A DNA stretch of 64,000 bases from Rathayibacter oskolensis (GTDB lineage Bacteria > Actinomycetota > Actinomycetes > Actinomycetales > Microbacteriaceae), in assembly GCF_900177245.1 (NCBI RefSeq), contig NZ_FXBM01000002.1:620001-684000 (forward strand), read 5' to 3'. Below are positions 24,993-33,927 of the stretch, piece by piece (position 1 is the stretch's first letter; each line of letters begins with the position of its first letter). The notes below the pieces were generated by a model, which worked only from the letters and a program-made list of their open reading frames with translations, had not been told where the DNA came from and did not search any database. Made by a program: the position numbers and the translations under genes.

Positions 24993-25253
24993 ATGACGCA
25001 CACCGCACGGACGAGCGGCATCCCCGGCACCGACTGCGCGGCGCTCGAGGTCCTCTCCGACCTGCTCGCCGCGCTGAGCGACCCGGGTTCCATCCATGCA
25101 GGCCTCGCCGCGACGGTGTCGGCGCACGCCAGAGCGCTCCGGGACGCGACGCCGCCCGGACCTCAGACCGACGACCCCCGCGGGCGCGTCTTGAGCGGCA
25201 CGACCGGCAGCTCCGCCAGCGACGGCGAGACGAATCCGGTCACGTCCGAGTAG
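24993..25253 (+). CDS. Small hypothetical protein, 86 aa (doubtful)
   Basis: An open frame from ATG 24993 with a G-rich stretch just upstream. The helix-like block AALEVLSDLLAALSDPGSIH and HAGLAATVSAHARALRDA could be real protein, but the last 30 residues are antisense to the end of the convergent gene at 25163-25648, an overlap of 91 bp. Either this gene is real with an unusual 3' overlap, or only the leftward gene is. Function unknown. The region 24804-24992 upstream shows nothing else. Confidence 0.35.
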   Translation: MTHTARTSGIPGTDCAALEVLSDLLAALSDPGSIHAGLAATVSAHARALRDATPPGPQTDDPRGRVLSGTTGSSASDGETNPVTSE

Positions 25254-25648
25254 TGCTCGTCCTCTCCCGAGCGCACGAACGACCAGCACTTCAGCGACGC
25301 CGGGCGCCCGCTCAGGGGGAGTGGGCTCGCCTCGACCACGATCGCGGAGGCCGAGCGGTGCACGACGCGGACGGGCACGGTCCGGCGCCGGCCGTCGACC
25401 GTCCAGCTCGCCGAGGCCCTCAGCCGGTCGCCCTGGCGGTCGATGCCGACCGAGAGCACCGAGCGGAAGTCCTCCGACGCGGCGCCCATCCCGATCTGGA
25501 AGTCGGCACCCGCGCCGTCGAGGAGGAACACGACGTCGAGCCCCCGCGCGTGCCGGACGGCGTAGGTCGCCGAGAGCACCCCCCGGCCGAACGAGGCGGC
25601 CCGGTCCTGTGCGTCCTCGAGATGCTGCCGTGCTTCGAGTTCCTGCAT
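25163..25648 (-). CDS. Hypothetical protein, 161 aa
   Basis: Starts at ATG 25648 with AAGGAG six bases upstream, so the gene is credible. Starts with a helical segment (ELEARQHLEDAQDRAASF) and continues as beta-rich sequence (LDVVFLLDGAGADFQIGMG, DRLRASASWTVDGRRRTVPV, ALSGRPASLKCWSFVRSG-type end). No signal peptide, membrane segment or family I recognise. It overlaps the end of the doubtful rightward open frame at 24993-25253 and is divergent from the PLP enzyme gene at 25776. Confidence 0.7.
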   Translation of the reverse strand: MQELEARQHLEDAQDRAASFGRGVLSATYAVRHARGLDVVFLLDGAGADFQIGMGAASEDFRSVLSVGIDRQGDRLRASASWTVDGRRRTVPVRVVHRSASAIVVEASPLPLSGRPASLKCWSFVRSGEDEHYSDVTGFVSPSLAELPVVPLKTRPRGSSV

Positions 25649-25763
25649 CCGATGCTCCTTCGCGCTCGGGGACCGCCGCGGAGTCCCGGACGGAACCGTA
25701 CCGTACCGCTCGACCCTCGTCAGGGGGTCCGGACTGTCCGGTCTGCGAGCAGGTCGCCGCGCC

Positions 25764-25769
25764 TAGGAT
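25764..25769 (+). promoter_or_regulatory. Candidate -10 box of the PLP-enzyme gene
   Basis: TAGGAT ends six bases before GTG 25776, which has no ribosome site. This is the spacing of a leaderless actinobacterial promoter, as at 744, 36702 and 47163. No -35 is evident. Confidence 0.4.
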
Positions 25770-25775
25770 CGCCCC

Positions 25776-26873
25776 GTGCCCGATGCCTCGTTCTCCGCCC
25801 GCTCCGCCGTGCTCGACGCCCTCGCGACGCCGGCGCTCGTCCTCGACGAGGCCATCCTCGATCGCAACATCGCCCGCGTGGCGGCCTGGGCGCACGAGCG
25901 CGGCCTGGCGCTGCGGCCGCACGCCAAGACCCACAAGTCGGTCGAGATCGCCCGGCGGCAGCTGGCCGCCGGAGCGGTCGGCCTCACGGTGGCGACCGTG
26001 TCGGAGGCGGAGGTGTTCGCCGCGGGCGGGGTCGAGGACCTCTTCATCGCCTACCCGCTCTGGCTCGACGCCGAGCGGGCGGGCCGCCTCCGGCGCGTGC
26101 TCGAGCGCGCCAGGGTCAGGGTCGGCGTCGACTCGGCCGAGTCGGCCCGGCGACTCGCCGAGGCGATCCCGGAGCAGGAGCGCTCGGCCCTCGAGGTCGT
26201 CGTCGAGATCGACTCCGGTCACCACCGCAGCGGGGTGCTGCCCGGCGAGGCCGGAGCGATCGCGTCCGCTGCGACCGAGGCCGGCCTCGAGGTCGTCGGC
26301 GTCTTCACCTTCCCCGGCCACAGCTACGCGTCCGAGCAGCGGGCCTCGGCGGCGCGCGACGAGGCGGAGGCGCTCGGCGCGGCCGCCGCCTCCCTCGCGC
26401 AGGCGGGCGTGCCGGCCCGCGTGGTGAGCGGAGGGTCGACTCCCTCGGCCGCCTTCGCCGACGCGGCGGTGCTCACCGAGCTGCGCCCCGGGGTCTCGGC
26501 GCTCGGAGACGCCCAGCAGTGGGAGCTCGGGACGATCGGGCTCGACTCCCTCGCCGTCACCGTGCTCGCGACGATCGTCTCGCGCCGCGGCGACCACCTC
26601 ATCGCCGACGCCGGCAGCAAGGTGCTCTCCTCCGACCGGGGTGCGGCGTCGACGGGCTTCGGCCGTCTGCCCGAGTTCCCCGACGCGCGCATCACCGTGC
26701 TCTCGGAGCATCACGCGACGATCACCGGAGTCGATCTGCCGCTCGGCACGCGGATCAGGATCGCGCCGAACCACGTGTGCGTCGCGGTGAACCTGGCGGA
26801 CGAGTACCGCGTGCTGCTCGGCGACGGGGGCGGAGCCTCCTGGCCCGTCGACGCGCGCGGCCGCAACAGCTGA
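25776..26873 (+). CDS. PLP-dependent D-amino-acid enzyme (D-threonine aldolase / D-serine dehydratase-like)
   Basis: 365 residues with a fold-type III alanine-racemase-like N-terminal barrel. The PLP Lys is in LRPHAKTHKSVEIAR, and the barrel strands carry GLTVATVSEAEVFAAGG, VVEIDSGHHRSGV, VSGGSTPS and ELRPGVSALGDAQQ. The C-terminus has PNHVCVAVNLAD, matching the metal-binding His and Cys of the D-threonine aldolase/D-serine dehydratase family. Substrate is probably a beta-hydroxy D-amino acid, exact one unknown. GTG 25776 is the only sensible start, with a -10-like TAGGAT just upstream. The stop lies 11 bp from the convergent MFS gene. Confidence 0.9.
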   Translation: MPDASFSARSAVLDALATPALVLDEAILDRNIARVAAWAHERGLALRPHAKTHKSVEIARRQLAAGAVGLTVATVSEAEVFAAGGVEDLFIAYPLWLDAERAGRLRRVLERARVRVGVDSAESARRLAEAIPEQERSALEVVVEIDSGHHRSGVLPGEAGAIASAATEAGLEVVGVFTFPGHSYASEQRASAARDEAEALGAAAASLAQAGVPARVVSGGSTPSAAFADAAVLTELRPGVSALGDAQQWELGTIGLDSLAVTVLATIVSRRGDHLIADAGSKVLSSDRGAASTGFGRLPEFPDARITVLSEHHATITGVDLPLGTRIRIAPNHVCVAVNLADEYRVLLGDGGGASWPVDARGRNS

Positions 26874-26883
26874 CTCCCGGGGC

Positions 26884-28098
26884 TCAGGCCGGCGTCACCC
26901 GGGGGATCCGCAGGCCGACGAGCGACGTGAGCCCCAGCAGGACGAACGCGGAGGCGAACGCGGCGGTGGGCGAGGCGGCGTCGGCGAGCGCTCCGGCGAG
27001 CAGCGGGCCGATGACTCCGCCGAGATCGGACGCGGCCTGGAACACCGACACCGGGCGACCTCCCCGCTCGCCCGCCGCATCGCCCACGAGAGCGCCGGGA
27101 GCGGTGCCCATGAAGGCCGCCGCTGCGCCGTAGACGCAGAGCAGGACGACGAGCAGCCACAGCTCCGACACGAGCGGCATCGCCAGCATCGCCGCGGCGG
27201 CGACGGCGAAACCGCCGATCAGCGCGGGGCGGCGGCCCACCGTGTCGACGAAGCGCCCGGCGGGAGCGAGCGCGATCGTCTGGACGACCGCCGCGATGGC
27301 GAAGGCGATGCCGGTCCATGCGGGCCCGCCGTCCAGACCCTCGACGACCAGCACGGGGACGAGCGTCGCGCGCACCCCCATCGCCGACCAGCCGAGAGCG
27401 AAGTTCGCGAGCAGGGCGCTCTGGTAGCGGCGATCGCGCGCGACCTCGAGCAGCGGCTTCGTCACGGCCCCCGACCGCAGCGCCGCGTCGTGCTCGGGCC
27501 GCCTCAGCAGCACGAGCCCGACCAGCCCGGCGACGGCCAGGGTGCCCGCGTAGAAGAAGAAGGGCGCGGTGAGCGAGATCGCGGTGAGCACACCACCCAC
27601 CGCAGGCCCGGCCATTCCGCCGAGCAGGAACCCGCCCTGGTAGAAGCCGATCGCTCGTCCCCGCCGCTCGGGCGCCGCCGTGCGCAGGAGGAGCGTCATC
27701 GCCGCGACCGAGAACATCGCGGAGCCGATCCCGCCCGCTCCGCGCAGCAGCAGGAGCTGCGGGTAGTCGGCCGCGATGCCGACGAGAGCGCTCGACGCCG
27801 CGACGATGCCGATGCCCGTCGCGAGCACGACGCGCTCGCCGAGCCTGTCGACGAGCGGCCCGACGAACGGGTTGGCGATCAGGCGCATCAGGGCGAACGC
27901 CGAGACGACCGCTCCGAGCTCGGTGAAGCCCACTCCGAAGCTGCGGACGTAGGTCGGGAGCACCGGAACGACCACGCCGAAGCCGAGCATCACGAAGAAG
28001 GCGACGACTCCCAGGACGAGCACGTCGCGGGGGAGCCTGTCGCGGTCGTGCCCGTCGCGGTCCGCGGGCCTGCGTCGGAGCTGCCACGGGAATCGCAC
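26884..28098 (-). CDS. MFS transporter (drug/sugar exporter type)
   Basis: 404 residues with twelve hydrophobic segments. The N-terminal half carries the conserved loop with ANPFVGPLVDRLGERVVL after segment 2, and a GxLxDRxGR-like counterpart in the second half is GRFVDTVGRRPALIGG. The segment VVVPVLPTYVRSFGVGFTEL and the glycine-rich SALVGIAADYPQLLLLRGAGG are typical of multidrug-type MFS exporters. Starts at GTG 28098, 79 bp from the divergent PRISE-like gene. The substrate is unknown; the convergent neighbour is the PLP enzyme. Confidence 0.88.
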   Translation of the reverse strand: MRFPWQLRRRPADRDGHDRDRLPRDVLVLGVVAFFVMLGFGVVVPVLPTYVRSFGVGFTELGAVVSAFALMRLIANPFVGPLVDRLGERVVLATGIGIVAASSALVGIAADYPQLLLLRGAGGIGSAMFSVAAMTLLLRTAAPERRGRAIGFYQGGFLLGGMAGPAVGGVLTAISLTAPFFFYAGTLAVAGLVGLVLLRRPEHDAALRSGAVTKPLLEVARDRRYQSALLANFALGWSAMGVRATLVPVLVVEGLDGGPAWTGIAFAIAAVVQTIALAPAGRFVDTVGRRPALIGGFAVAAAAMLAMPLVSELWLLVVLLCVYGAAAAFMGTAPGALVGDAAGERGGRPVSVFQAASDLGGVIGPLLAGALADAASPTAAFASAFVLLGLTSLVGLRIPRVTPA

Positions 28099-28177
28099 CC
28101 GTCGACGCTACCCCGTGGTCGCGGGTGCGCCGGGCCGCACCGGGAATGCCTCCGCGGTCTCGACGTTGTCGCAGGGG

Positions 28178-29281
28178 ATGACTTCGACACCTCAGCACTC
28201 CTCCCTCCGCCCGACCGACGCCGAGCGCCGCGCCCTCGTGGTCGGCGCCACCGGCATCGGCGGCTCCGCCCTCGTCGACCTGCTCACCGAGCGCGGCTGG
28301 CCGGTCACCGCGCTCTCGCGGCGGCCCATCGACGAGCGCCCAGGGGTCACCCCGCTCTCGGCCGACCTCCGATCGGCCGACGACCTCGCCCGGGTCCTCG
28401 CCCACGAGCGGCCGACGCACGTCTTCTTCACCGCCTGGTCGCGCCAGGCGAGCGAGGAGGAGAACATCGCGGTCAACGGCGGGATGGTCCGCGACCTCCT
28501 CGCCGCCCTCGCGCACGCTCCGCTCGAGCACGTCGCCCTGGTGACCGGGCTCAAGCACTACCTCGGCCCGTTCGAGGCCTACGGACAGGGCGCGATGCCC
28601 GACACGCCCTTCCACGAGGAGGAGGCGCGGCTGGACGCCCCGAACTTCTACTACGCGCAGGAGGACGAGCTCTTCGCCGCCGCCGCCCGAGACGGCTTCA
28701 CCTGGTCGGTGCACCGCTCGCACACCGTCATCGGCCATGCCGTCGGCAACGCGATGAACATGGGGCTCACCCTCGCCGTCGCCGCGTCGATCCACCGCGA
28801 GCTCGGCACGCCGTTCGTGTTCCCCGGCTCGCTCACGCAGTGGAACGGCCTGACCGACATGACCGACTCGACGGTGCTCGCCGAGCAGATGCTGTGGGCG
28901 GGCACCTCGGAGGCGGGCCGCGACCAGGCGTTCAACGTGGTCAACGGCGACGTCTTCCGCTGGCGCTGGATGTGGACGCGGCTCGCGGACTACTTCGGCG
29001 TCGAGCCCGTCGGCCCGGGTGAGGAGCCGCAGCCGCTCGAGGAGCAGATGAAGGGGGCGGGAGAGGTGTGGCAGCGACTCGTCCGCGAGCACGACCTGGT
29101 CGAGCCCGACCTCGATCGCGTCGCCTCCTGGTGGCACACCGACGCCGACCTCGGCCGGAGGATCGAGGTGGTCACCGACATCAGCAAGTCGCGCCTGGCC
29201 GGATTCACGCTCCACCACCGCACGGTCGACTCCTTCACCGCGCTCTTCGACCGCTACCGCGCGGAGCGCCTCATCCCGTAG
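28178..29281 (+). CDS. PRISE-type NAD(P)-dependent reductase / epimerase-like SDR
   Basis: 367 residues from ATG 28178. An extended SDR with the nucleotide motif LVVGATGIGGSALVDLL and, further on, THVFFTAWSRQASEEENI, VALVTGLKHYLG and FYYAQEDELFAAAA, a pattern seen in progesterone 5-beta-reductase/iridoid synthase-like (PRISE) enzymes, which reduce enones. The active-site Lys lies in TGLKHYLGPF. The substrate is unknown; bacterial members are often promiscuous ene-reductases. A GTG at 28115 could add 21 residues. Divergent from the MFS gene. Confidence 0.82.
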   Translation: MTSTPQHSSLRPTDAERRALVVGATGIGGSALVDLLTERGWPVTALSRRPIDERPGVTPLSADLRSADDLARVLAHERPTHVFFTAWSRQASEEENIAVNGGMVRDLLAALAHAPLEHVALVTGLKHYLGPFEAYGQGAMPDTPFHEEEARLDAPNFYYAQEDELFAAAARDGFTWSVHRSHTVIGHAVGNAMNMGLTLAVAASIHRELGTPFVFPGSLTQWNGLTDMTDSTVLAEQMLWAGTSEAGRDQAFNVVNGDVFRWRWMWTRLADYFGVEPVGPGEEPQPLEEQMKGAGEVWQRLVREHDLVEPDLDRVASWWHTDADLGRRIEVVTDISKSRLAGFTLHHRTVDSFTALFDRYRAERLIP

Positions 29282-29410
29282 CGGGTAGCCCGGCCCGGCC
29301 CTCCGGACCCCGTCCGGACGCCCGCTCGACGCCCACCGGACACCTCGGCGACACCGTGCGTCTCCCCACCGTGCCTAGCGTCACGGCATGGCGGAGGCGG
29401 TGGGTACCAG

Positions 29411-31612
29411 GTGATCGAGCGGGTCGACCCGTTCATCGGCACCGAGGCGACGCTGCTCCCCGAGCCCACGGGGCTCGCGGCCACCTGGTGGTCGCCGAAG
29501 CCGCAGATCGGCAACACGCATCCCGGCGCGACCTACCCGCTCGGGATGGTCTCGGCCTGCTCGTACTCGGGCGCCTACCCGACCGGGTACGGACGCTACG
29601 ACCTCGCGCTCGAGGGGGTGCCGCCCACGGTGCAGGACGGGCTGGTCGCCTCCGGGTTCACCCACTTCCAGCAGTCGGGCACCGGCGCGATCCGCAAGTA
29701 CTACAACTACCTCCGCGTCACGCCGATGCTCGAGCCGCTCGACGAGCTCGGCCGCAGCTGGGAGCTCGAGGACGAGGTCGCCGAGCCGGGCTACTATGCG
29801 GCGACCCTCTCCTCCGGGGTGCGCGCCGAGCTCACGGTCGGGCCCGCGTCCGTGGTCCACCGCTACACCTTCCCCGAGCACCGCAGCGCGCGCGTGGTCG
29901 TCGACCTCTCGCTCGGCGGCCTCGCCATCCCCTCGGGAGCGACGATCCCGCTCCGCGCGCAGCTGCACTCGATCTCGCCCGGGGTCGCCGCGGGCGAGGT
30001 CGTGATGGAGGGTGCGCCCCTCGCGGTCCACCTCGAGTGCGACGCCCTGCGCTGGCGGCAGATGCTCTGGTACGACCGTCGGCTGATGCCGGGCGGCACC
30101 CGCCTCGACTTCGACCACATCCGCCCGACGACCCTCCGCCCGTTCGGCCTGATGTGGGCGGGCCCGAGCACGGCCGGGCAGACGGTCGAGCTGCGGATGG
30201 GGTTCTCGCTGCGGGGCACCGAGCGGGCCCGCGAGAACCTGCACCGCGATGTGCCGCCGACGGGCACCGGCTTCGAGCAGCGCCGCGACCGCACCCGCAA
30301 GACGTGGCGCAAGCGGCTGCGCTCGATCGCGGTCGACACGCCCTCGACCGAGCGCGAGACCGTCTTCTCGACGGCGCTCTACCACTCGCTCATCAAGCCG
30401 TGCCTCGCCCCCGACGAGAGCCCGTTCTGGCCCTCCGACGGACCGTTCGTCTTCGACATCAGCACGATGTGGGACATCTACCGCACGCAGCTGCCCCTGC
30501 TCACCGCGCTCGTCCCCGACCGCGCGGTCGAGATCGGTGCGGCGCTGCTGACCATCTGCGAGGAGGAGGGCAACTTCCCGATCGGCTACCGGATGGCCAA
30601 GGGGAGCGATCGCTTCTCCCGTCAGGGCAGCGCTCTGGCGCACACCTTCCTCGCCGACCTCTGCCGCCTCGGCGTCGCCGGCATCGACTGGGAGGCGGCC
30701 CTCGTGCACATGTCGGAGGACCTCAAGCGCACCTACGGCGAGGAGTTCCTCGCGGCCGGGGAGGCGCACCCGATCAGCCACACCCTCGACCTCGCCCACG
30801 GCTACTGGTGCACCGCGGTCGTCGCGCGCCACGTCGGCGACCGGGTGCTCGCCGAGCAGCTCGAGGAGCGGGCCGCGCAGTGGGTCAACGCCTACGATCT
30901 CCGCTCGGGACTGCTGAAGGACTCGACCTACTACGAGGGCACCCGCTACAACTACTCGTTCCGCCTGCTGCACGACATGGCGGGCCGCATCGCCCTGAGC
31001 GGAGGCGACGAGGGCTTCCTCGCGCAGCTCGACGACTTCTTCGGCTACGGCGCCGAGCCGGTCGTGCAGCCGGGCCTGCGCCCCGACCGGGCCGAGATGC
31101 TCGCGGGGGCCGCGCTCGGGCGCTTCGAGGGGCTGAACAACGAGCCCGACATGGAGGCGCCCTGGGCCTACCACTACGCCGGCCGCCCCGACCGCACGGC
31201 CGAGATCGTGCACGGCGTGCTGCACCAGCGTTTCGGCGCGGGCCGCGGCGGCCTGCCCGGCAACGACGACTCCGGCGGGCTGAGCTCGTGGTACGTCTGG
31301 GCGAGCCTCGGGCTCTTCCCGGTCGCCGGGCAGGGTCTGCTGCTGGTCAACGCCCCGGCCTTCGCGCGCGCGTCGCTCGCGGTCGGCGGCGCCGACTTCG
31401 AGATCCGCACCACCGGCTTCGTCGAGCCGGTGCCCGGCGGGCCCGTCCAGTACGTCCAGTCGGCCGAGCTGAACGGCGCACCCCTCGAGGCGAGCGTGAT
31501 CAGCACCGCCGAGCTGCATCGCGGCGGCGAGCTGACGCTGCACCTCGGAGCAGAACCCGTCGGCTGGGGGAGCGCTCCCGCGCACCGGCCGCCGTCGTTC
31601 CCCCTCACGTAG
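29411..31612 (+). CDS. GH92 alpha-mannosidase
   Basis: 733 residues, typical GH92 length. The N-terminal beta domain begins VDPFIGTEATLLP, then IGNTHPGATYPLGMVSACSY and ASGFTHFQQSGTG, matching the family signature (normally GFSHTHLSG). The catalytic alpha/alpha barrel has STMWDIYRTQLPLL, EGLNNEPDMEAPWAYHYAG and GNDDSGGLSSWYVWASLG, where the two Asp and the Glu are the expected calcium and acid residues. GH92 enzymes are calcium-dependent exo-alpha-mannosidases. GTG 29411 is used; a TAGCGT box at 29375 may be the -10. No signal peptide is obvious, so it may be cytosolic. A glycosyltransferase follows after 37 bp. Confidence 0.93.
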   Translation: MIERVDPFIGTEATLLPEPTGLAATWWSPKPQIGNTHPGATYPLGMVSACSYSGAYPTGYGRYDLALEGVPPTVQDGLVASGFTHFQQSGTGAIRKYYNYLRVTPMLEPLDELGRSWELEDEVAEPGYYAATLSSGVRAELTVGPASVVHRYTFPEHRSARVVVDLSLGGLAIPSGATIPLRAQLHSISPGVAAGEVVMEGAPLAVHLECDALRWRQMLWYDRRLMPGGTRLDFDHIRPTTLRPFGLMWAGPSTAGQTVELRMGFSLRGTERARENLHRDVPPTGTGFEQRRDRTRKTWRKRLRSIAVDTPSTERETVFSTALYHSLIKPCLAPDESPFWPSDGPFVFDISTMWDIYRTQLPLLTALVPDRAVEIGAALLTICEEEGNFPIGYRMAKGSDRFSRQGSALAHTFLADLCRLGVAGIDWEAALVHMSEDLKRTYGEEFLAAGEAHPISHTLDLAHGYWCTAVVARHVGDRVLAEQLEERAAQWVNAYDLRSGLLKDSTYYEGTRYNYSFRLLHDMAGRIALSGGDEGFLAQLDDFFGYGAEPVVQPGLRPDRAEMLAGAALGRFEGLNNEPDMEAPWAYHYAGRPDRTAEIVHGVLHQRFGAGRGGLPGNDDSGGLSSWYVWASLGLFPVAGQGLLLVNAPAFARASLAVGGADFEIRTTGFVEPVPGGPVQYVQSAELNGAPLEASVISTAELHRGGELTLHLGAEPVGWGSAPAHRPPSFPLT

Positions 31613-31649
31613 TCCCACCCCCGATCACCGATCACCCCGAAGGAGACCC

Positions 31650-32993
31650 ATGGACCAGAGCACGCACGACCACACCGTGCAGAACCGACTCGTCATCGTG
31701 GTCCGCGCGGATCCGGTGATCTGCGGGCACTCCGTCGAGGCGCGGAACCTCGCCGAGACGGCCCGCGAGCGCGGCTTCGACGAGGTCCGCATCGTCACGT
31801 GGCCGATCGAGCGCCTGCAGGCGGCCGGCCTCCCGCTGAAGCCGCTGGACGCCGTGCTGCCCTACAGCGACGGGATCATCGTCGAGCGGCCGGAGCCGGT
31901 CGGCGACTACAAGGTGCCCGACGGGCGCTACCTCGCGGGGATGGTCGGACGCCTGGTCGAGCTGTTCACCGACGGAGTGCCGACGGTCTGCCTCTCGCTC
32001 TACCTCAGCCCGCACACGATCGCCGTGTCGGATGCGCTGCGCGCGGCGTGGAGCACGGGACTGCCGGTCGACGTCACGACCGTGGCCGAGGCCGTCGGCT
32101 CCGACGTGACGAACGTGGTGCGCCGAGCGGTCGAGGAGGGGCGCCTGGGCGCCGCCGCCCACATCTTCGCGTCGTACCTGTCGCAGGACCACTGCGTCGC
32201 CGTGTCGGAGTACACGCGCGACCTCATCGTCGAGGAGGCGGAGCGGATCGACGCCGCCCACGGCACCCGCTTCGCCGAGCAGTGCCGCGCGCGCATCGAG
32301 ATCTCCTACCCGGCGATCGACTCCGACGCCTACACGGGCCTCGACCCGGCGGTGGTCGACGAGGTCGTCCGTGCCAGGGGCCTCCGGACCGACGGCTACG
32401 TGCTCTTCCTCTCCCGTCTGACCGAGGCGAAGGGCGTCGAGGATCTCATCGGCGGCTTCGAGCGCAGTCGCGTCCACGACGATCACGAGCTCGTGATCGC
32501 CGGTCGGGGTCCTCAGGAGGCGGAGCTGCGGCGCCTCGCGGCCGCGTCACCGCTCGCGCACCGCATCCGCTTCCTCGACGACGTGGGCGACGCCGAGAAG
32601 CCCTACCTGATGGCCGGATGCTCGGCGTTCGTGCTCCCGAGCAAGCCGCGACCCGAGTTCGTCGAGACCTTCGGGATCGCGCTGGCCGAGAAGATGCTGG
32701 CCGGCGGGGGTCCGATCATCACGACCCTCACGGGCGGGATCGGCGAGGCCATCGGCGAGCACGCGTTCATCACGCCCGTCGACGACCCCGACACGATCGC
32801 TGCGCTGCTCGATCACGCCGTGCTCGAACTGGACGCCGAGGACCGGGCCCGTCGGGCGCTCGCGGCCCGCGAGTACGCCCTGCAGTTCGACCGCCGGACC
32901 GTCTTCGACCGCCTCTTCGCCCGGATCCCGCGTCCGCTGCTCGCGGAGCACGCGCTCGAGGCGGGCGAGGGCGTCGAGGTGGGCGGACTCTAG
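31650..32993 (+). CDS. Glycosyltransferase family 4 protein
   Basis: 447 residues with GAAGGAG upstream of ATG 31650. The N-terminal Rossmann-like half has VIVVRADPVICGHSVEARNLA and a long insertion around LSLYLSPHTIAVSDALRAAW. The C-terminal half carries the GT-B donor site: LFLSRLTEAKGVEDLIGGF, LVIAGRGPQEAELRRLA, VLPSKPRPEFVETFGIALAE and MLAGGGPIITTLTGGIGE. The donor, probably a nucleotide sugar, and acceptor cannot be read. It follows the GH92 gene closely, which could mean they belong to one glycan metabolic unit. It ends in a stop codon overlapped by the next, convergent gene. Confidence 0.85.
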   Translation: MDQSTHDHTVQNRLVIVVRADPVICGHSVEARNLAETARERGFDEVRIVTWPIERLQAAGLPLKPLDAVLPYSDGIIVERPEPVGDYKVPDGRYLAGMVGRLVELFTDGVPTVCLSLYLSPHTIAVSDALRAAWSTGLPVDVTTVAEAVGSDVTNVVRRAVEEGRLGAAAHIFASYLSQDHCVAVSEYTRDLIVEEAERIDAAHGTRFAEQCRARIEISYPAIDSDAYTGLDPAVVDEVVRARGLRTDGYVLFLSRLTEAKGVEDLIGGFERSRVHDDHELVIAGRGPQEAELRRLAAASPLAHRIRFLDDVGDAEKPYLMAGCSAFVLPSKPRPEFVETFGIALAEKMLAGGGPIITTLTGGIGEAIGEHAFITPVDDPDTIAALLDHAVLELDAEDRARRALAAREYALQFDRRTVFDRLFARIPRPLLAEHALEAGEGVEVGGL

Positions 32994-33271
32994 GAGCGCG
33001 CCGGGTCGTCGGCAGGAAGGGTCGAGTCCTGCGCGAGCAGCCAGAGGCGGTGGCGGACGAAGCGGAGCGTGAAGCTGCGGCGCTCGCCGCCCCCGTCGCG
33101 CTCGGCGAGCACCCTGATGCCGAGGACGGCGACGACGCGCCAGTGCTCGAGGCCCTCGGAGACGACGGCGGTGAAGACGTCGCCCGGGCACACATCCAGA
33201 CCCGCCTCGCCGCCGTTCGCACCCTCGGGATCGATGGCGGCCTGCGCTTCGCTGGACGTGTCGATGGTCAT
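32990..33271 (-). CDS. Small hypothetical protein, 93 aa
   Basis: ATG 33271 with AGGAG eight bases upstream gives 93 residues: acidic N-terminus (SSEAQAAIDPEGANGGEAGL), then a beta-rich part (VFTAVVSEGLEHWRVVAVLG, RRSFTLRFVRHRLWLLAQ). It resembles small actinobacterial proteins of unknown function. It overlaps the end of the GT4 gene with the two stop codons interlocked as CTAG, so the genes share their ends. A strong hairpin lies upstream at 33330-33366. Confidence 0.7.
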   Translation of the reverse strand: MTIDTSSEAQAAIDPEGANGGEAGLDVCPGDVFTAVVSEGLEHWRVVAVLGIRVLAERDGGGERRSFTLRFVRHRLWLLAQDSTLPADDPARS

Positions 33272-33329
33272 CCTGCCGACTCCTGAGCCTGGCGGACCTC
33301 CGGTGGCGCTTCGGGGCGTCACGCGCCGG

Positions 33330-33366
33330 CCGTCGGATGCTCGAGAGGGGGCTCGGCATCCGACGG
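33330..33366. other. Strong hairpin upstream of the small gene at 32990
   Basis: CCGTCGGATGC and GCATCCGACGG form a perfect 11-bp stem; inside, CGAG and CTCG extend it, giving a 37-base structure. Nothing on the expected transcript from the left ends here, so it may be a 5' leader structure or an operator for the leftward gene. The gap 33272-33524 shows nothing else that I can name. Confidence 0.6.
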
Positions 33367-33524
33367 ACGGTCATGCGCGCGACTCACGGGGACGAGCCCG
33401 CCGAAACGTCCCTGAGTCGCACTCGAAGTGTAGGGGTGCCGGGGACAGGGTGGCGCGAAATGTCAAGTACTTGCGAGGGAGTTCAGATCTCGATCGGACA
33501 ACTGTTGGATAACGGCGCCGGGGA

Positions 33525-33866
33525 TCAGGCCGCGGGCTCCTGGCGGATCGGCAGGGCGGCGGCCGAGCCGGCGGGCTCGGGGACGATGCGGAGTCCCGCT
33601 CCGCTGTTCGCACGCTCCATCAGGGCCTCGACCCACTCCGGGTTGATCGTGGGCTGACGGCTGCCCTTGAACTCGAACTGGATCGGGATGGTCGGGTGCA
33701 TCCACACGCCGCGGCGTCCGGTGCCGGCCTGCGGGCTCGCATCGAGGGTGAGCAGGAAGCGCTCGTCCCGGCGGAACTTGTTGATGATGACGATCTGCAG
33801 GTGCGCGAGCGCCCGGTCCTCGACCTCGATGGCGGCGGGAGGCGTTCCGTACAGGATGGAGCCCAT
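33525..33866 (-). CDS. DUF7882 protein, Microbacteriaceae-type
   Basis: 113 residues starting at ATG 33866 with GGAGAAG upstream. The sequence MGSILYGTPPAAIEVEDRAL, HLQIVIINKFRRDERFLLTL, GVWMHPTIPIQFEFKGSRQP and GLRIVPEPAG is that of the small protein often named 'ATP-dependent DNA ligase' in Microbacteriaceae databases; this name is wrong, since there is no ligase motif. Function unknown. It lies just upstream of a MarR regulator on the same strand in map order, with an intergenic CTAG-type box (33928-33940) before it that also precedes the kinase gene. Confidence 0.75.
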   Translation of the reverse strand: MGSILYGTPPAAIEVEDRALAHLQIVIINKFRRDERFLLTLDASPQAGTGRRGVWMHPTIPIQFEFKGSRQPTINPEWVEALMERANSGAGLRIVPEPAGSAAALPIRQEPAA

Positions 33867-33927
33867 GATCTTCTCCGATCAGACGAGTGACGGTGCGCGA
33901 CCACCCTATCGCTAGACAGACTTCCTA

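Noticed and set aside
29381-31618. 745-codon open frame on the reverse strand
   Set aside because: Fully antisense to the GH92 gene, whose motifs are clear; the frame is a GC-driven artefact.
33525-33866. ATP-dependent DNA ligase, the common database name of this small protein
   Set aside because: It has 113 residues and no KxDG ligase motif or nucleotide-transfer motifs; it is a DUF7882-type protein.
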